Of a DNA stretch of 64,000 nt, positions 18,657-31,329 are shown one piece after another (position 1 is the first letter of the stretch; every line of letters starts with the position of its first letter). The position numbers were made by a program, and so were the translations under genes. A model generated the notes under the pieces. The model was not told the DNA's origin, did not search any database, and saw nothing but the letters and a program-made list of their open reading frames with translations. The stretch spans positions 586,091-650,090 of the forward strand of contig JBEWZL010000163.1 in assembly GCA_045837725.1 (NCBI GenBank). The letters run 5' to 3'. The stretch comes from Vermamoeba vermiformis. Taxonomy: Eukaryota > Tubulinea > Echinamoebida.

Positions 18657-20420
18657 ATGGAAATATTGCCGACAGAAATTATTCTATTGATATTTTCCTT
18701 TTTGGATCCGTTCACGAGACCTACAGCTCGATTAGTTAACCATCCATGGCGCTCATTAATTATTGGCACGATGCATTTATTTCATAAAATATCACGGCCA
18801 AGATTTGAACAAAAAATGACACAGTTAGGGCAGATGCAAGATCAACTCGCGTTAAAATTTGACTTCAATCGACATTTAGAACAAGACGCAATCCAAAATA
18901 GTCTCACAAAATTACGAAATCTCGTGGTATTGGATTTATCTAACCTTCGCCAGCTTGGAATTAGCCTCAGCGCACGATCAACAGTTTTAGATCGGCTCGA
19001 ACGACTAAAAATCTTTCGCCCGCCAACTGATGTTATCAAAGCATTAACGCGAATTAAACAGCTTGATATGCAATACGACTTCTTAAATGCCAGAAAATTC
19101 GATATTTCAACGACAATAGAAGATTTCGCTTTTACATCCGTTATACGTCAAGAGATAGATCCGGACAGCTTATTTCAGCTTACCGAACATCATTCGCGAT
19201 TAACACGAGCATATTTTGCCTGCGACATAAGCAATTTAATTGGAGGATTTTCAAGCTTAACAAAATTAACAAATTTGCGCGATCTGCACATCCTCAACAC
19301 TGGCATACCACGACCTAAATTAAACATATCAGGTCTTAATTTAATGTCATTATATATTTGTGGGGTTACAATTTCAACGGAAGACATTGCTAGTTTGACA
19401 AAATTAACGAAGTTGGTTTGGTTCGACGATGTGGATGTGGAGCAATTAGCGCAGTTAACTAATCTTCGAAGCATTGATATTAGCTACAATAAGGCAAACA
19501 CCACATTTTGGACTGCATTGACGAATTTAGAAGACATTAATACTTCTTCGGTAAAAGAGACAGGAAGTGCCTTGCCATACTTACCGTCGGAGAAATTAAC
19601 GAAATTAGCATTCACCATTGCAAAAGGAGGATATCAAAATAAGAATATAGAGGATAACATTAATAGATTAAGCCATTTGAAGACATTACGATTTCACGTC
19701 CAAACCAACTTTGAATGCAAAACCGGAATTTCGCTTCCAAATTTATCAAATTTATCATTAACGCTCAAATGTCACAGCATAGATTTAAGAGAGCTGCCTA
19801 GTTTGAAAATTTTATCACTAAGATTGAACCAGCCGTTGCAAAAACTAGATCTGCCGACCAAATTGGAACAGATTGGTTTGTACAGCAGCAAATCGAATAA
19901 CATAGAGAAGCCAGTACGAGCAGAAATATTACCAAATTTGGCAAGTATGACAAGATTGAAAAAATTGCTAGTGTGTTGGCCGAACGGATCTGTCGATGTC
20001 GTTCATGAAAATATCTCGCAAATGACGCAATTGGAAAACCTGTCTATTAATATGGAAAACTCAACGCTCGATGAAGAATTATTGCAAAGCTTGACCAACT
20101 TAACGACATTAGACATTGATACGAATTTGAAAAATAATTCAGGCAACGGCTCATTTATGTCAGGAATGACTCAGTTGCAAAAGCTCGTGTTGACACAGTA
20201 CGCGTGCAATAACGAGTGCATTATTGGACTTTCCAAATTTGGAAATTTAACGCACTTGGCGATACCGAAGTCACTTGGCGACATTCAATTCGAATCCGCG
20301 ATTCGTTTAACGAATCTGCAATACCTGTGCCTTAAAATTGAATACGAGCAACCTTATTATGACCTTCGAGACAATCTACAAGCAAAATTGCCTTATTTGA
20401 AAGAGTACCAACCATCATAA
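18657..20420 (+). CDS. F-box/LRR protein B (intronless)
   Basis: A single 587-codon exon starting MEILPTEIILLIFSFLDPF, a clear F-box (residues 1-40, with LVNHPWRSLI). The remainder is leucine-rich repeats with LTKLTNLRDL, LTKLTKL and MTQLENLSI units, about 15-18 repeats of roughly 23-25 residues. It should act as an SCF substrate adaptor. It is the only F-box/LRR gene in the window without introns, unusual here because nearly every host gene has several; retroposition of a spliced copy is possible, but I see no poly-A tract close to the stop. Its AT-rich codons resemble those of the other two. Confidence 0.85.
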   Translation: MEILPTEIILLIFSFLDPFTRPTARLVNHPWRSLIIGTMHLFHKISRPRFEQKMTQLGQMQDQLALKFDFNRHLEQDAIQNSLTKLRNLVVLDLSNLRQLGISLSARSTVLDRLERLKIFRPPTDVIKALTRIKQLDMQYDFLNARKFDISTTIEDFAFTSVIRQEIDPDSLFQLTEHHSRLTRAYFACDISNLIGGFSSLTKLTNLRDLHILNTGIPRPKLNISGLNLMSLYICGVTISTEDIASLTKLTKLVWFDDVDVEQLAQLTNLRSIDISYNKANTTFWTALTNLEDINTSSVKETGSALPYLPSEKLTKLAFTIAKGGYQNKNIEDNINRLSHLKTLRFHVQTNFECKTGISLPNLSNLSLTLKCHSIDLRELPSLKILSLRLNQPLQKLDLPTKLEQIGLYSSKSNNIEKPVRAEILPNLASMTRLKKLLVCWPNGSVDVVHENISQMTQLENLSINMENSTLDEELLQSLTNLTTLDIDTNLKNNSGNGSFMSGMTQLQKLVLTQYACNNECIIGLSKFGNLTHLAIPKSLGDIQFESAIRLTNLQYLCLKIEYEQPYYDLRDNLQAKLPYLKEYQPS

Positions 20421-20631
20421 AGCGCTAATTTCAAAATTATTCGCCTTGTCTGACCAAGTAAACGAACTCGTTAATTTTTTTCAAATAATTAAATAATTTC
20501 TTGTTTAAAAATGATCAATTGGATCCACGAGTCTAGGCTTGGTTTGTAAACCTTTTTTATTAACGAAAATTAAATAGTAAAAAGTACAAGTGTTTCAATT
20601 GTTTTTGTAACATTGTTATAAATAATTGCTT

Positions 20632-23190
20632 TTAATGTCTGCAAGCATCAACGATATCAGCCACGCCACATCCAGCCACGATCAGGCCTTCGAGCAGCAA
20701 AATTGGAACGAAGACAATAGCGTATGTTCTAGGCACCTCGCTACCTTCAACGTTATATATAATCATATATAAGAACGAGAAGAAAGGTGCAAGCAAGACC
20801 GCCCAGCAGCCCAACACGATCAGCAGGACCAAGATTCGATCTTCGCGCAGAATAGTGTTTTGACGCAACCATGCCTCGCGACTTGAGCAGTAGTATAAGA
20901 ACAATAGTATTGAAGGCACGATAACAAAGGTGCCCATAATAACCCAAATTGGAATGAACACGATCCACCTTAAAAAAACCGATCAATAAAATATTCTGTT
21001 ATTGCATGGCTAATTAATCCAACAAATTCGATGTAATATAAATCCGTATATTAATTCTTACCAGTTGAATGTCACGTAGAAATCGAGTTTCAACCAAAGC
21101 AAGATCAAGAAGGCCAAAAGGAACAACGCAAAAATACCAAACATAACTCTTTCAAACTTGTAGTCGCCCCTATAATACCATATTAATATTGTATACGAAA
21201 ATGAACAATAAAATCGCTAAAATAACGAATTCGAAATTTTAACGGCAGATCTTGATCGAGTTTCAACTTACTCGCTAAACTTAGTGCCAGTAACGCAACC
21301 GCTAAGAGGAGCTTGTGATGCTAATATACACAGCACCCATAATGGAATGAACACCGCCCACCAAGGAAGTCTAAAATAAAAAATTTAGTCAGTTACGCGA
21401 GCAGGTCACTTTCGATAAAAATTTCTTGGCTATAAATAGCCTATTATAGTAATCGATAGTATATTCATATAGTCACTCACAAGTCTAAGTTTGAGAGCTT
21501 TAAGCCTAGCAAAATGAAGAAAGCTATGAGCAGCACAATTGTCGTGTGGATCATCATGCGACACGGTACTTTCATAAAAATCTCCCACACTGAAATTCTT
21601 TGCGCAGCTGTTTAAATAATAGAATATTAATACAAACGCGATGCAAATGATTATTTAATTGAAATAACATTATTAGGATTAAAAAAATTGGGTTTTTTTG
21701 TTGCTGATTTTTGGTCAGATCCGGACTCAAAATCCAATCATAATGGAAGGCTTATTAATATCATATAATACGTACCTATATTATCCGCGAGCTCCTCATC
21801 GTACATAACACGAGCTGCATCGTGGGTAAACGTAGCAATAATGACTTGACCAGCCAAAACGAAGAACGGGATCAACACAATCGGCCATTCCCAGGTCACA
21901 GCACCTGCAAATTAATATTAGCACATGATTATATATAGCTTATGTAATATATACGTACCATCGAGTTTGATCACTAAGAAAATTGTGCCTAATAACAGTG
22001 CGCCAATTGTAAAATAATCGCTGACCCTTGTAAACATCATGACGCGCATGAATCGCTCGCAACCAGCCGCTAAATAGTGCCATATTAATATAGGACCGTT
22101 ATATTTACGTAAAAGTATCAATCGTAAATTTTAGAAATTAAAATACAAATTGAAAAAACGCATCTCAGATTGTAGACACTTTGAACTCGTTAAATCAAGT
22201 ATATTTCGTAACTTTGCATAATATCCTATAGTAAGTACCTTTTTCGCGTCGCTTTTGCTGTCTAAGAGTGTCTTTACGGATTTGTTCTTCGCGCACCAAT
22301 CGATCAGCTTCAGCTTTTTGCCATCGCTCCTCTTCCTTGTATTTTTGCATGAAATACAGTTTATTGCGAGGGATGGAAGCCTGAATAATATTAAATTAAC
22401 ATTAGAATCAGATCTAAAAAGACTGAAAACACAAGCTCATTGCAATCCGAAAATTTAATATCTTTAACCATATTTATGCTAGCTAACATCCTCTATAGAT
22501 TGATTGATAAGCGTACGTAATTATAGAAATCATTTAGAACGTAATTAAGCTAATCGAAATTCTAGATTTCACTAACGGCCAAAAAATGAAATTAAATTCA
22601 AAAAATTCAAATAAAATCCAAAGACTTACTGCGCCAGCGCCAGCATGCCATAGCTTTGCTTTCTCCTCCCACAAATCAGTATCAAAGCTCATTTGGTGAA
22701 ATCGGTTATCAACTTCCGCCACTTTAAATAGTTCCCTTTCTTTCAGATACGAAAAGACTCGTACGACCAATTCATCGGGGAGCGTCTCAAAATAATTGAC
22801 TTTAGGTCCATTATCTTCTGCCGCGGCCGTGGTAGAAGTTGTGTTTGTCGCATTCACCAGCTTGTCGTGAGCCAATCCCGGGTCATCCTCGTTATCGACT
22901 TCAATGACTTCGAGTGCTTCTAAACTACTCTCTTCCATGCTATTTTCTGCCAATTTTAGCGGCGTAGTATCGGCCACTGGTGAGGGCTGTTTATTATTGT
23001 TGGATGGGCCATTACTTTTCTTGCTTGACTTGGAAGAGCTTGAAGATGACGAAGACGAAGACGATTTTAACAATTGTTCTTGATTATTGTTGGTATTATC
23101 CGTGAATAATTGTTCTGCTGGAGCAATGTGCAACGACTTGCTCGATGAGGAGCTACTCGAACCCGTATCTGACTCAGAGCTCGATGACAT
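20632..23190 (-). CDS. F-box/TMEM185-like multipass membrane protein
   Basis: Start at 23190 (MSSSSESDTGSSSS). The N-terminal 110 residues are Ser/Asn-rich and disordered; then an F-box (ETLPDELVVRVFSYLKEREL, about residues 133-175, with the FHQMSFDTDLW block). A basic Lys/Arg/Glu helix (coded near 22250-22380) follows, then about eight hydrophobic segments over several short exons, with alternating WWAVFIPLW and LLLAFLILLWLKL pairs. The repeated W-x-V-x-IP-x-W layout is that of the TMEM185 (fragile-X-F-associated) family. The last exon is 20632-20970, ending VADIVDACRH. Known members are multipass membrane proteins of unclear function; plant relatives are reported with a RING domain instead of an F-box. 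The fusion suggests membrane-tethered substrate recruitment to SCF. Confidence 0.8.
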
Positions 23191-24057
23191 TTGCTGTAAC
23201 ACTCAACAAAAATATAAATAATTGTTGAGGTTACCTCTGGGTAAAACTAGAATTCAAACCCGTGCGTGAAAAAATCTCGTTTGGAAGAGCGCTCTGTGAT
23301 TGGTCGGTTTATTTTTAGGCTCAGAAACGCGATTAGCTTAACAGAACCATTTATTTATTGTAAAGAAATGCGTAACATGACAATTATTACTACATTTAAA
23401 GCGTAAAAGATTGATTGCTGAAGATCCTTTTTTTGTTGTAACATCATCTCAACTACTCATCTGCACGATGTTGTATGTTACTGCTGGGAAAAATCTTCAA
23501 AATAATTATTACAACTACTTCACGAGGAAAAGATGGAAGGTGAAAAACATGAGTTGGGATCCATCCGAAAAATTAACTACAACAATAACCGGTAAAATTC
23601 GATTAATAATTTCGTAGCATTATTTTTGCATTGTTAAACATATTTCGAACCTTAATTAATTTTGATTTCGAAAACTTAAATTTGAAATTTAGAAATTGCC
23701 GTGTAAATAATTCTGTCAGCAACTGGCTAACTGTTTATACCATAATTTGAGTAATATGCGCATAATAATTGCTTTGTTAAGTAGATTAAACAGATGCACC
23801 TCGCGTACCAATCGCTTAGTTGAGATCAGGGCGGTGGGACCTTAGGGATCCGAAACTAATTTGCACTGATAGCAAAGATATTTAGTAGGTCTTTAGAAAG
23901 GTACGCAACTATTCCCTAACCCAAAAACAACGTTAGACCTGTTTTTTGGCCGTCACAAAATTTTGCCTGTCAAATTTGTGTTCGGGACGGCCAAAAAACC
24001 ATAAATTTGCAGCTTCGAGGCTAACAAATATCTCAGTCAACAAACAAACACAACACA
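23191..24057. other. Divergent promoter region with a long inverted repeat
   Basis: It lies between the F-box/TMEM185 gene (minus) and the EEP gene (plus). A 14-bp perfect inverted repeat, GTTTTTTGGCCGTC at 23941-23954 and its complement at 23986-23999, lies about 60 bp before the EEP start codon; the intervening DNA is itself partly self-complementary. A 68-codon plus ORF (23411-23617) has no supporting feature. Confidence 0.5.
23941..23999. repeat. Inverted repeat before the EEP gene
   Basis: Arms GTTTTTTGGCCGTC (23941-23954) and GACGGCCAAAAAAC (23986-23999), perfect over 14 bp with a 31-nt spacer; it ends 58 bp before the start codon at 24058. Confidence 0.75.
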
Positions 24058-25487
24058 ATGCTCAGTACACTTAATACTTATCGTTACGATAATAATACGC
24101 AACAATGGACCGTTGCAAATGAATCAAGCGGATCCGCTATTAACGCCCGTACAAAACTTCGTGTCGCGACTTTGAACATTTTGCATGACCGTTACTACTT
24201 CCCGTGGCAAGCTATTGTTCGTTCACAAGAGCGGTATAATCATTTAATCAATGAATTGAAGACATTACAAGCTGACATTATTGGCTTAAACGAAGTCACT
24301 GTCACCGGTTTGAGTTACTTACTTGGTAAAAATTTTAAAAAATATTTATAAACGTATACAAGCCCAAATATAATCAATATACTATACGATCATAATTATC
24401 CATCACTATAATCAATTTTAAAAATTATTCTAAGCTATATTTTTTTTGGTGACTAAAACTTCCGATTGAAATTTCGCTTTTGAACGACTTGACATTCGCC
24501 TTGTCTATCATATTATTATTATCTAACTATTTGGGTGCAGCTAACGAATGGATTCGCTCCAATTATTACGTCAGCGATGTTCCTTCGAGCAACGGTAAAA
24601 GCGCGCAACAAGAGACCTTTGGCGCACCATATTCCTTCCTTGGTAACTTGTTGCTAAGCAAGATACCCTTCAATGAGTTGTATTGTTGGCGCTTTAGTGC
24701 AGCTTGCAAGCCCCTTAATAGAGGTACGTAACCGTTTTCTTTGACGCATTCAATGCGCGACCTAACATAAACAGCTCCGCATGTTAACATCAGTATTACT
24801 GTAGCCGCTATAATTGGGGTGTTCGATGCGGTATCAGATGACGGATCTAAAATCAAGCTCGGATTTTGTTCCATTCACACAACTGCGTACGAAGACAAAT
24901 TTAAAGTACGAGAAATTCAATTCGAAGAAATCACGCAAGTACTTGACACCAAGTTGCAATTGGACGAGTACTATCTGATGGGCGACATGAACTTGCATTT
25001 GAAAGAAGAAGACGAGCAAGTTGAACGATTGGGCCTGGTTGATTTGTGGCACGAAACGCACAAGTACGACCACCATCTCATTGAAAATAGTTTCACGTTT
25101 GATGCCAAAAGAAACACGCTCGTGCAAATGACGTACTTGAACTTAGAGCGCCGTCAAATGCGACTTGATCGAGTGTTTTGGAAGTCTAAAAATAGAACTG
25201 AAAATCGGAAGAGATTTCATCCAGCTACTGAATTACGTGTTTGGGCTGACCAGCCTGTCGCAGAGGGCGATTACTTGTTCATTAGCGATCATTTCGGTCT
25301 CTATTTAGACATCACTAATGACCCGGATCAAGCGATCGACGTTGACCATAGTACTCAGGGTGAAGTTGATTGGCCCCAGAAATCGTTCTCATCGCTTACC
25401 AAAAGAGGAAAAATCGACGCTGGTCTCGGAATGCTGTCTGCTGTGTGGAACGTCGCAAAGACTCGCATTACCAAATTAAGAAAGTGA
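24058..25487 (+). CDS. Endonuclease/exonuclease/phosphatase (EEP) family hydrolase
   Basis: Three exons, 24058-24325, 24541-24723 and 24775-25487, join in frame to 387 residues. The EEP motifs are present in order: VATLNILHD (metal/phosphate site), IIGLNEVT (catalytic Glu), GDMNLH (Gly-Asp-x-Asn) and ISDHFGLYL (Ser-Asp-His). These residues bind Mg and cleave phosphodiesters in TDP2, CCR4-type nucleases and sphingomyelinases. The overall layout and length recall TDP2-like proteins, but no ubiquitin-binding N-terminus is seen, so the substrate is open. A Lys-rich C-terminus (KTRITKLRK) is present. There is no signal peptide. Intron 1 (215 bp) is longer than typical here. Confidence 0.82.
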
Positions 25488-25611
25488 TGAAGATTTCATT
25501 ATACCGCTCCTATATTTCGTTATTTTAAATTGATTCTGTTATAAATTGAGTATTCATTACAGTCTTTTGCGCGCCAATTATTTCTTAAAATTTTATTAGT
25601 AATTACATTAT

Positions 25612-28600
25612 TTACTCATCTACTGAAGTCGAAGAACTACTGCTACTACTGCTATCTTCGTCTACTGCAGGTTCTTCCGCTGGTGCCTTCGCCGATCCGT
25701 CGGTTTGCTTTTCCGCAGATTCACCAGGGTACTTCGTTGAATCGCCCGTTGAAGCGCCATTAGATACTGTTGATTTGCTAACAATATTCTCCATAACAAT
25801 ATTAATATGGGATCTTCCTGTCGACGAAGTTGAAGATCCGCCGCCACTTTGATTCGGGTTATTGATAGCGATACGTAATTTCGGTACAAATAAGAGTAGC
25901 AATGTAACCGAAGGGATCCATAATATTAACACATTAGCGAGTACGTAGTATGCGTCGAATCTCATGGGCAGGAAATAAACTAATGGCAAAATGACTGCCG
26001 ATACGAAGAAAATATTGTAGGTCTGAAATAAAGCCAGGTTAATATTAATACTCGCTTATTTTATATTTTTCTTACCGAGAATCCAATCTGCTTCGACTCG
26101 TTGAAGTCACTTCGCACGTTTCTGGTGGCTACAGCAATAAACATGCCGAAGATTAAAACCGCAGCCTGGATAAAGTTAGACAAATTAAGTATTTGATGAG
26201 AATACACGTACTTTGTAGACGATGAGTACTAGCTGGAAAGTAAGTGCATTCGGAGAATAACAGAAGACATTGCGCTGCAGATCCGACGTAAGTTCCGACG
26301 CGAACAATTCAACCGTCATCGGCTCCATAGCAGTCCAAGTGATTAAGACAACGTTAACAGGAGTTAAGGAACCAAAATGAACGTAAGTAGCAATATACAG
26401 TCGCTTATAGTTATTAAAAGGATATGAGTTCAGGCACCAAAAATAGACCGCAGAATATGAACAAGTGTTTGTCTTGAATTACGCGTACTCGAAGAGTCTT
26501 AGCGTTACGAAAGATAACCCAGACTCGCCAGCTCTTAGCGAACAAGCACCTATCGAGATCCGATGCATTAGTTTGTTCATGAACGAGAATAATACTTACG
26601 CGTATAATAAAATGAAACCAATATTGACTAGCCAGGCTCTAGCAATACAAGTACCAGTAGTTGGTCGGCCAGTCCATAAAAATACAGCCGCGTAACCAAC
26701 AATAGCTGTTCAAAACTCGGTCAACAAAAGTCAACGCCAAATAAATTGATTACGTACCTGCTCCTTGAATGAAAAAACAAAACAATGGCGATGCTGAAGC
26801 GAATACTTTGATATTTCTGAATCTTGCGGTCAGGACAATAAGCACCTAAAGTACATTAGACAAAATTGCCGAACACGTGTATGAAGTTGAAATTCGCGTT
26901 ACATACGACGGTACCAGCAATACAAATAGCAGCAAGCACCATAAATGCAATACCAAGACCTCCAGAGTAAGGAACATACAGCTCTGATCCGAAAATTATG
27001 TTTAAATTCAAACTTTTAAAACTCTTTCTTACCTTCTATAACAATTGGAGGAACTATAATATCACCCAAGTCGACTATGTCTGGCAGAACGAAGTTCATA
27101 GAGAGGATCTGAGCGTCCGACAAACAATTGCCAGGCAATTCTAAAAAAGGCAAGTCCGTTACAAATGCACATTAAGTAACTGCGTAATTCAAAATGTTGG
27201 CTATATTTATCGTTTATGTTTGTATTCTTGCATTTTAAATTAAGCTCGTAATTATTGAACTTACGTGGATTGAATTGAGCCATCGCTTCGCCACAATAAA
27301 CTGTATCATTGCCCAAAATAAACTGGTCGCGGTAATAATTCACTAATTGAAGAGCTGTCCTATTCGAGCGCACAAGTTGACTTAGTGGTGCTAACCGAAC
27401 AGATCCCTTATCCCAACCGCTAAATCAAAATTGTTAGCCTATCGTATCTCAAAGTATATCTCGCTTACTAAAATAGACTTTGATTGCTCCACGTGCCATT
27501 GAGCAATCCAAGCACGTGATGGATGTAGATCTCGCTCCAATCGAATAGCGTCGACGTCAACACGCTTTCACCGTAGAATACTCGCGCGTCACTCGAATAT
27601 CCAATGCTCATGAAATTATTCTCGCGCGCATATTTGGATGCAAAGATTGAGGTCTGGTAGCTGTCGATTAAAAGTTAGAATAGTATTTCGGCTACAAAGG
27701 ACATATCGCGATGGGACGTTAATTTGACATTAAATCATAAATTCTTAGCAGTATAATTAGTACTTGAAATGTGCTACTGAAACATTTCAAAAAATGCGTG
27801 ACACGACACGTGCACTTGTCAAAAATGTCACTTGGTAATGCTGTCATACCTCACGACGTCGATGCTGTAATTCGATTTGAGACTATCCAATCCATATTCT
27901 TCGACTGTAGTATTCAGAAAGGTGTTGGCCCAATATAAATACATCGTGGCACCCGGATTGGCGTATTTAAGGCCCAAATAAAACGCATTCAGGTTGTATT
28001 TAACTACAATAGCATCAATATTAGTAGATTTTACGCTAAAAAGGAATTATTAACAGCTAAAGCCGTAAATTAAAAATCACATCTGCGGAGAAGATCCGGA
28101 TCCATGAATTTTGTTCCCCAATTCCCCAATCAAATGGTCAAATCAGCGAGAGTATCGAATATACATACTACGGGTAAATTTTAAAGCGTAAATATGAAGA
28201 TCAAAGATTACCTTGTGAATTACGAACAGCTGCCAAATACCCGATCTGATCGTTTCTCGTCAATGAACCAGCGATGATGCCGCTCAAAAATCGAGCTTGA
28301 TAAATCTTCGCAAAGGCCCATGCTAAATTATCTGTAGTCGTGTTTCCTCCGATCTTTTGATTCAAGAGCAATTATTAAAATGATTTTGAATTGTGTGCAT
28401 CTGCCTGTAATTGCAATTTAACTTACCGATAAGTGTTTAACGTTCGTATATTTCTTAGCGGCCTCCACGGCGCATTTGTTGAACGTTGAACTGCAATAAA
28501 TGACCATGTGAAACTGCCGATCGACAAAAGTGTTCACCACAGACAAGCAGTCATCAAGCCTAGCATCAGTTGGCGCAACTTCTACGTACTCTGAAAGAAT

Positions 28601-28880
28601 CTCGTATTGTCTGTCGAGCATTTCGTGCATTTTTAAGCGGCCTTGGTCGTGGGCGTAGGTCCATCCGAAGTCTGAAATGTTATGCTGGTATAAAAACGCT
28701 ACTTGAAGTGCATTGCCGTCTATAGAATATAATGTTGTTAATAATAAGATATATAGCATATACACAGATTCTGCAATTGCGATCTAACGATTTTAAGTTT
28801 ATTTTACCTTGTTTGCTGGCGGATCGCACTGCTGACAATAAAAAGCAGCCGATAACAATTAGAATAGCTGTTCGTAACAT
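25612..28880 (-). CDS. Bmp-domain family-3 (GABA-B-like) G-protein-coupled receptor
   Basis: Starts at 28880 with a signal peptide (MLRTAILIVIGCFLLSAVRS), followed by a Bmp/Med-type periplasmic-binding fold (VAFLYQHNISDFGWTYAHDQG, about residues 30-50; then GCG- and DDCL-type blocks, IIAGSLT, GLKYANPG). After about 340 residues come seven hydrophobic helices spread over many short exons (for example GGLGIAFMVLAAICIAGTVV and YYVLANVLILWIPSVTLLLLF). The cytosolic tail is Ser/Thr/Glu-rich and ends DEDSSSSSSSSTSVDE. This domain pairing is characteristic of the Grl receptors of Dictyostelium, which respond to small ligands such as GABA or secreted factors. Ligand unknown. More than a dozen 45-60 bp introns are visible. 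Confidence 0.85.
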
Positions 28881-29740
28881 GAATGGTACGTGTTGTGTTA
28901 TCGGTCAGCACAATGAGCCAAAATGTGTGAACGATACGACAGGACTGGAATTGTTTTTTTTGTGACCGGTCCCAAAATGCCAGACCCCACGCAGAAAACT
29001 CAAAAAGTGTCCTGTAGAATCTCAACACTAGGCTTGCTAATTGGCCTATTGTCTTGGAGAAACCTATAAAACAAATGAGTGAAAAGATCCAAGTTCTTGT
29101 CTGACAACGATCGAAGGCAGATTTGTTGTCTATTGGCAATTTTTATAATTAATATTTAGGTACGTCGAAAATATTTTAATAACATATTATCAGCCACCAA
29201 TATAATAACGTGGGACTAAAATTTAAAATTTGGACTTACCACCAAGTCGTATCTTTTAGAACCAATCACTCGAGCAACTTGAAGCTCATTAAATTAAAAA
29301 TTAATATAATATTACATTATATTTAATTTGAGGATACTGCTGCTGTTCTGTTGTTTGACGAATAAAAAAAACGCGCCAAACGTGTTGTAAGCTGCTAAAC
29401 AGCAATGCAGCACCACAGCTCATGGCCGCTGCGAGTTACATGGGTAACTTGTTCCTACGTTTATGCTGACTGCAATATTGCAGTATTTTCAGCTCATAAC
29501 CCTGACGTAGGTAAAAAAAGTAGTTTGGTTGCCGTATTTTTGTTAATTAATTTATTATAATCCAAATAATTTACTTGTGTTATTTACGTTGCCCATATAT
29601 TTACGAATTAGATAAAGATATTCGTTAATTTTCATTTTTTTGCCTTGGTATTTTCCATCAAATTTCGGCCACCCTATTTGTTGCAGCTGGACGATTTGGC
29701 ATTTTATTAATTACTTTAATAGTGAATAACACACCTCAAC
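28881..29740. other. Divergent promoter region between receptor and serpin genes
   Basis: 860 bp of mostly AT-rich DNA between two divergently transcribed genes. A 111-codon minus ORF (28804-29139) overlaps the receptor start and lacks gene-like features. No repeats, tRNA or other genes were recognised. Confidence 0.4.
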
Positions 29741-31175
29741 ATGGAAACTCTTTCTAAAGCCACTGGATCCTTTGGATCTCGTTTGTTGGATCTTTTGTCC
29801 TCAAAAACTAGCGAAAACATTTTCATCTCCCCGACCAGCATCATGTTTGGTACGTGTATATTATTGTATTACATATGAAGCTCATATTCTACGTAGCTTT
29901 GGGCATGGCCTACGCTGGATCGCAAGGCGAGACCAGAAAAGAAATGGAGAAAGCTTTGCAAATGAACGAAAACAGTCTTAATGAGCTCTCTAAACTCTCT
30001 CAACAAATCAAGGATATTTCCGAGAACGAATTGAACATTGCCAATTCAGTTTGGGTCTCCAAATCCGTGGAGCTTCAAAAGGTACGAAAATTTTTCATGC
30101 CTAAAGCACGTATCGAACATATCTAATATTAAAATAATTAGGACTTTCAATCTAGGGTCTCAAAGCTTGACGCATTAGTCCAACAATGCGACTTCAAAAC
30201 GCAATCTGGCGAAGCCGTAAAGCAGATCAACAAATTTGTCGCTGACGCTACTAAGAATATGATCCCTTCTATTATGGATAATATTGCATCTAATACTATT
30301 TGGATTTTGGTACGTTTTCTCGGGGATCTAACCTCTTGAAATTTTCTCTAATAGTTTTTCTTTCTAGGTCAACGCAGTTAGTTTCAAGGGAAAGTGGGCG
30401 CAACAGTTCAGTCCTGAAATGACTCAAAAGTCTCCGTTCATCAAGCTCGATGGCAAGCAGATCATGGTAAGCGTTCTTTGACTGGATCGATTCGCTGCAA
30501 CAACATCCGGCCACAAAACTGAACTTGCTGCAAAATCCTTAAATATAGAACTATTATATTGGTTTAGTCGTCGATATTAATAGTATGCCATTTTAGGTCG
30601 ATATGATGCATTTGAAAACAAATGTTCATTTCCACGAGTCGCAAGACTTCAAATTGCTCGAATTACCTTATTTGGGCGAAGAACTTTCGATGTTCGTAGC
30701 ATTGCCTAACAACAATGGCGAGAAGGACTTGGGTCGACTCTGCTCTCCTGAAATTCTCGACGGAATTTTGGCGAATCCGCGACAAGGCATGGAAAGCAAG
30801 CGCAAAGTCGATGTTTTCTTGCCCAAATTCAAGTTTGATGCTGGCTATCACCTAAATGGATTTTTAGCCCAATTAGGCTTGTCACGTGCTCTTTCCAAAC
30901 AAGGTGAATTTGGTGGAGTCGCTTCCCAGCCAGTCTACATCGACGACGTGATTCATAAATCGTTCGTTGAAGTCGATGAAGAAGGCACTAAGGCAGCAGC
31001 AGCTACTGCTATTAAAGCCCGCGCTCTCGCTATGGTTCAAAACCCGACTTTCAATGCAGATCATCCGTTCTTGTTCTTCATCTACCATCATGGAGCTAAA
31101 CAGCCTTTGTTCATCGGTCGCGTAACTGACCCTACTAAGAGCAGCACTGGCGAGCTCTCTGCGACTCAGTCTTAA
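29741..31175 (+). CDS. Intracellular serpin, inhibitory type
   Basis: Five exons, 29741-29849, 29897-30081, 30142-30309, 30368-30476 and 30597-31175, encode about 383 residues, standard serpin length. It opens METLSKATGSFGSRLLDLLSS with NIFISPTSIMFALGMAYAGSQGET, the helix B/strand 6B signature, and has no signal peptide, as in clade-B-type intracellular serpins. The hinge of the reactive loop reads EEGTKAAAATA, the small-residue pattern required for loop insertion, so it should be an active suicide inhibitor. Counting from the hinge Glu as P17 places Leu at P1 (AIKARAL-AM), favouring chymotrypsin/elastase-like or papain-like targets. The C-terminal signature HPFLFFIYHHGAKQPLFIGR is intact. 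Confidence 0.93.
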
Positions 31176-31329
31176 CTACATAGCTCCCTATAATATTTCG
31201 TTCGAAAATAAAATTGATAAAATTTTGTAACGGAACAGCTTTCTCTTGTAGTTTCAGCTTTGAAGCATGTATCCTATGAAGAAGTGTATATTCTACATAT
31301 TCATATTGTTACATTACATCAGGAGCCTC

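Noticed and set aside
28804-29139. 111-codon minus ORF overlapping the receptor start
   Set aside because: It overlaps the receptor signal-peptide exon in another frame and has no gene-like features.
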